DNA from: an uncultured Myxococcales bacterium
GTDB taxonomy: Bacteria; Myxococcota_A; UBA9042; DTJE01
Direction of reading: 5' to 3'
Assembly (NCBI GenBank): GCA_937975765.1
Contig: CALJUR010000082.1
Span: forward strand, 1 to 15,822
Length of the DNA: 15,822 nt
Position 1 is the stretch's first letter. Every line of letters starts with the position of its first letter. The notes beneath the pieces are model-generated. The model was not told the origin of the DNA. It was given only the letters and a program-made list of their open reading frames with translations, and did not search any database. This document shows, in pieces, positions 14,449-15,822 of this stretch. The position numbers and the translations under genes are program-made.

Positions 14449-15761
14449 CAGTGCCTCCCCATCGTCAGCGCGAATCGCCGCCCCACCTGGACCTGGCGCT
14501 CCTGTTCCTTGGGGGTCTTGGCGCGCAGCCAGTCAGGCAAGCGCGAGTCGTCGAGGGACAACTGGACCGGGACGTGGAAGGTCCCGCCCGCGGCCTGCTC
14601 CCAGGAGTAGCCCCGGTTTTCCCGGTCGAAGCGAACCTGTTTGACGATCTCGTCCAGGCGGCCCTCGGTCAGTACGCGGTCGGACGCCGGGGCCTCGGAC
14701 ACGCCCCGGGCGCTTCCCTGTTCGGCGGCTTCCCGTGCGGCCCGCTCGGCGGCCTTGGCCGGGTCGTGCTGGTCGATCCACTTGTCGAGTTCGGACTTCT
14801 TGCGGATGTAGGCGACTCCCGGGTGATTTCGACGGAAGTCCTCTTCCATCTTCTTCTGCTGCCAAGAATCGATGGCCGCGAGCGCCGCAACGACGGCGGT
14901 CAGCGTGGCGAGCAGGCCGGCGAGTTGGGGGTTGGTCGCCATGGCCGTCGCCGCGATCCCGAAGGCAATCGCCGCCGCCTGGCTCGCGCCGGGGACCTGG
15001 CCCAGCAGGTCCGCGAGGTACGCAATCGTCTTGCCGGCGGCGGCCACCGCGTCGGCCCCCACGGAAAACATCGCCCACAGGCCGTCCTTGTTGTCCTCGA
15101 GCCAGGCACCCATCCCGAGCAGCGCGTCGTGGACCCGCCTGATGAACTCCGTCACCTTGAGGGCGATGAGATCCCGGTTCGCCTTGACCCACGCGATGGT
15201 CTGGTCGAGGTAGGGCTTGAGAACCGGCAGGAGCCTCGCCCCGATGGCGTTCTTGGCCCCGTCGATGGCGTATTTGAGCCGGGTCAGATTGTCGTCGAAC
15301 TCCTCGATGGCCCGACCCGTCTCGTCGGTGACCAGGCCGTAGGACCGAGCCTCGGCGCGCAGCTTCTGAAGCCCGCCGTAGCCGTCCTTGAGCATGCCGA
15401 TCATGGGCAGGCCCGACCGCCCGAAGAACGCCGTGGCCAGCGCAGCCCGCTCCTGGGCGTCCGTCGTCTGATCGAGCGCCCGCAGCATCAGGTCGAACGC
15501 CTCGGTGTTGTCCCGGGTCGCCACGAGCTGCTTCATGAAGCCAGGCGCCCCCTTGGACAGGGTCGTGTAGAGGAGCCCCTGCCCGACCCGCATCTGGCCG
15601 AGCATCTTCGAGGCGACCTCGAAGGACTTCCCCAGGGCCTCGGATTCGACTCCGGACAACTGCGCCGCGAACTGGTACTCCTGGAGTGCCCCTGCCGAGA
15701 TGCCCAAGCCCTGGGAGGAGCCGAAGTACCGCAAGCTGCCAGCCCGGTCGGATCGGCATCC
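14448..15761 (-). CDS. Phage tail tape measure protein, 5' truncated by the contig end
   Basis: About 437 residues remain. Reading in from the contig end, the first good sequence (SSQGLGISAGALQEYQFAA, then LSGVESEALGKSFEVASKML) matches the tape-measure pattern, and ALATAFFGRSGLPMIGML is its well-known FGRSG motif. Then follow a helical part with NLTRLKYAIDGAKNAIGARL, a hydrophobic Ala-rich stretch at about 255-295 that is probably membrane-active, a charged linker, and a C-terminal tail ending FALTMGRH. The native N-terminal half, usually coiled coil, is missing. An in-frame stop at 15762-15764 lies eight bases from the adapter, probably in artefactual sequence. The TTG at 15734 is not a credible natural start. 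The protein sets tail length and acts in DNA injection. The end overlaps the next gene by one base. Confidence 0.9.
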   Translation of the reverse strand, partial: GCRSDRAGSLRYFGSSQGLGISAGALQEYQFAAQLSGVESEALGKSFEVASKMLGQMRVGQGLLYTTLSKGAPGFMKQLVATRDNTEAFDLMLRALDQTTDAQERAALATAFFGRSGLPMIGMLKDGYGGLQKLRAEARSYGLVTDETGRAIEEFDDNLTRLKYAIDGAKNAIGARLLPVLKPYLDQTIAWVKANRDLIALKVTEFIRRVHDALLGMGAWLEDNKDGLWAMFSVGADAVAAAGKTIAYLADLLGQVPGASQAAAIAFGIAATAMATNPQLAGLLATLTAVVAALAAIDSWQQKKMEEDFRRNHPGVAYIRKKSELDKWIDQHDPAKAAERAAREAAEQGSARGVSEAPASDRVLTEGRLDEIVKQVRFDRENRGYSWEQAAGGTFHVPVQLSLDDSRLPDWLRAKTPKEQERQVQVGRRFALTMGRH

Positions 15762-15769
15762 CTACATCT

Positions 15770-15822
15770 AGATCGGAAGAGCACACGTCTGAACTCCAGT
15801 CACCGAATAAGACCTCGTATGC
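15770..15822 (+). other. Illumina TruSeq index adapter (artefact)
   Basis: Bases 15770-15803 are the standard 34-base TruSeq read-through adapter, from AGATCGGAAGAGC to CCAGTCAC. Bases 15804-15811 (CGAATAAG) fit an 8-base index. Bases 15812-15822 match the start of the following P7 flank with one mismatch (C for T at 15813). This is untrimmed library sequence, not biology. Its minus-strand translation gives the familiar false N-termini MCSSDL and MLFRS. Confidence 0.98.

Noticed and set aside
14533..15786. Long minus-strand open frame starting MCSSDL, and a shorter one starting MLFRS at 15784
   Set aside because: The starts are translated Illumina adapter, and the rest is out of frame with the tape measure gene. 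MCSSDL and MLFRS are familiar adapter artefacts.

Overview
This 15.8 kb window is a GC-rich draft contig that most probably joins two unrelated DNA molecules, and it ends in sequencing adapter. Its left end lies inside a 171-bp tandem repeat. Its right end (15770-15822) is a near-perfect Illumina TruSeq index adapter.

Left part (1-about 6798, + strand). Two large exported Cys-rich proteins of the kind abundant in Myxococcota and related former Deltaproteobacteria, such as Bradymonadales-like lineages. The first (5' truncated, 1444 residues visible) runs in order through 57-residue Cys-rich repeats, a CGDDGCGG-type knot, a beta-helix-like segment with very Gly-rich loops, a Rossmann-like (ThuA/GATase1-like) domain, a second Cys-rich knot, a domain I do not recognise and a Cys-rich tail. 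The second starts at 4810 as a lipoprotein with an acidic linker, carries many Cys-rich modules and ends in the first half of an FGE-sulfatase (SUMF1-like) domain that is cut at about 6798. The 473-bp gap between them contains what looks like a frameshifted, stop-interrupted coding remnant.

Right part (about 6799-15758, - strand, read right to left). This is the late tail and baseplate module of a Mu-like contractile-tail phage or phage-derived element: tape measure (cut by the contig end), Mu gpN/DNA-circularisation-like protein, gpP/gp44-like hub, gp45-like spike/assembly protein, an unrecognised 300-residue protein, a gp46 homologue with an N-terminal Ig-like extension, baseplate J (gp47), gp48/YmfQ, a tail fibre, and the first 83 codons of one more protein. 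The genes overlap or nearly touch, several through TGATG or ATGA junctions, so they are probably one transcription unit. No capsid, sheath, tube, integrase, lysis or packaging gene is present, so phage, prophage and tailocin cannot be told apart.

At about 6798 a host-type gene and a phage gene, convergently oriented, both stop in mid-domain at the same base. Together with the adapter end this makes an assembly or library chimera the likeliest explanation. The window should not be used as evidence that this phage lives in the organism of the left part. I see no convincing undescribed system. The most interesting biology is the Ig-like/gp46 fusion, the extra gene between gp45 and gp46, and the domain mosaic of the large surface protein.
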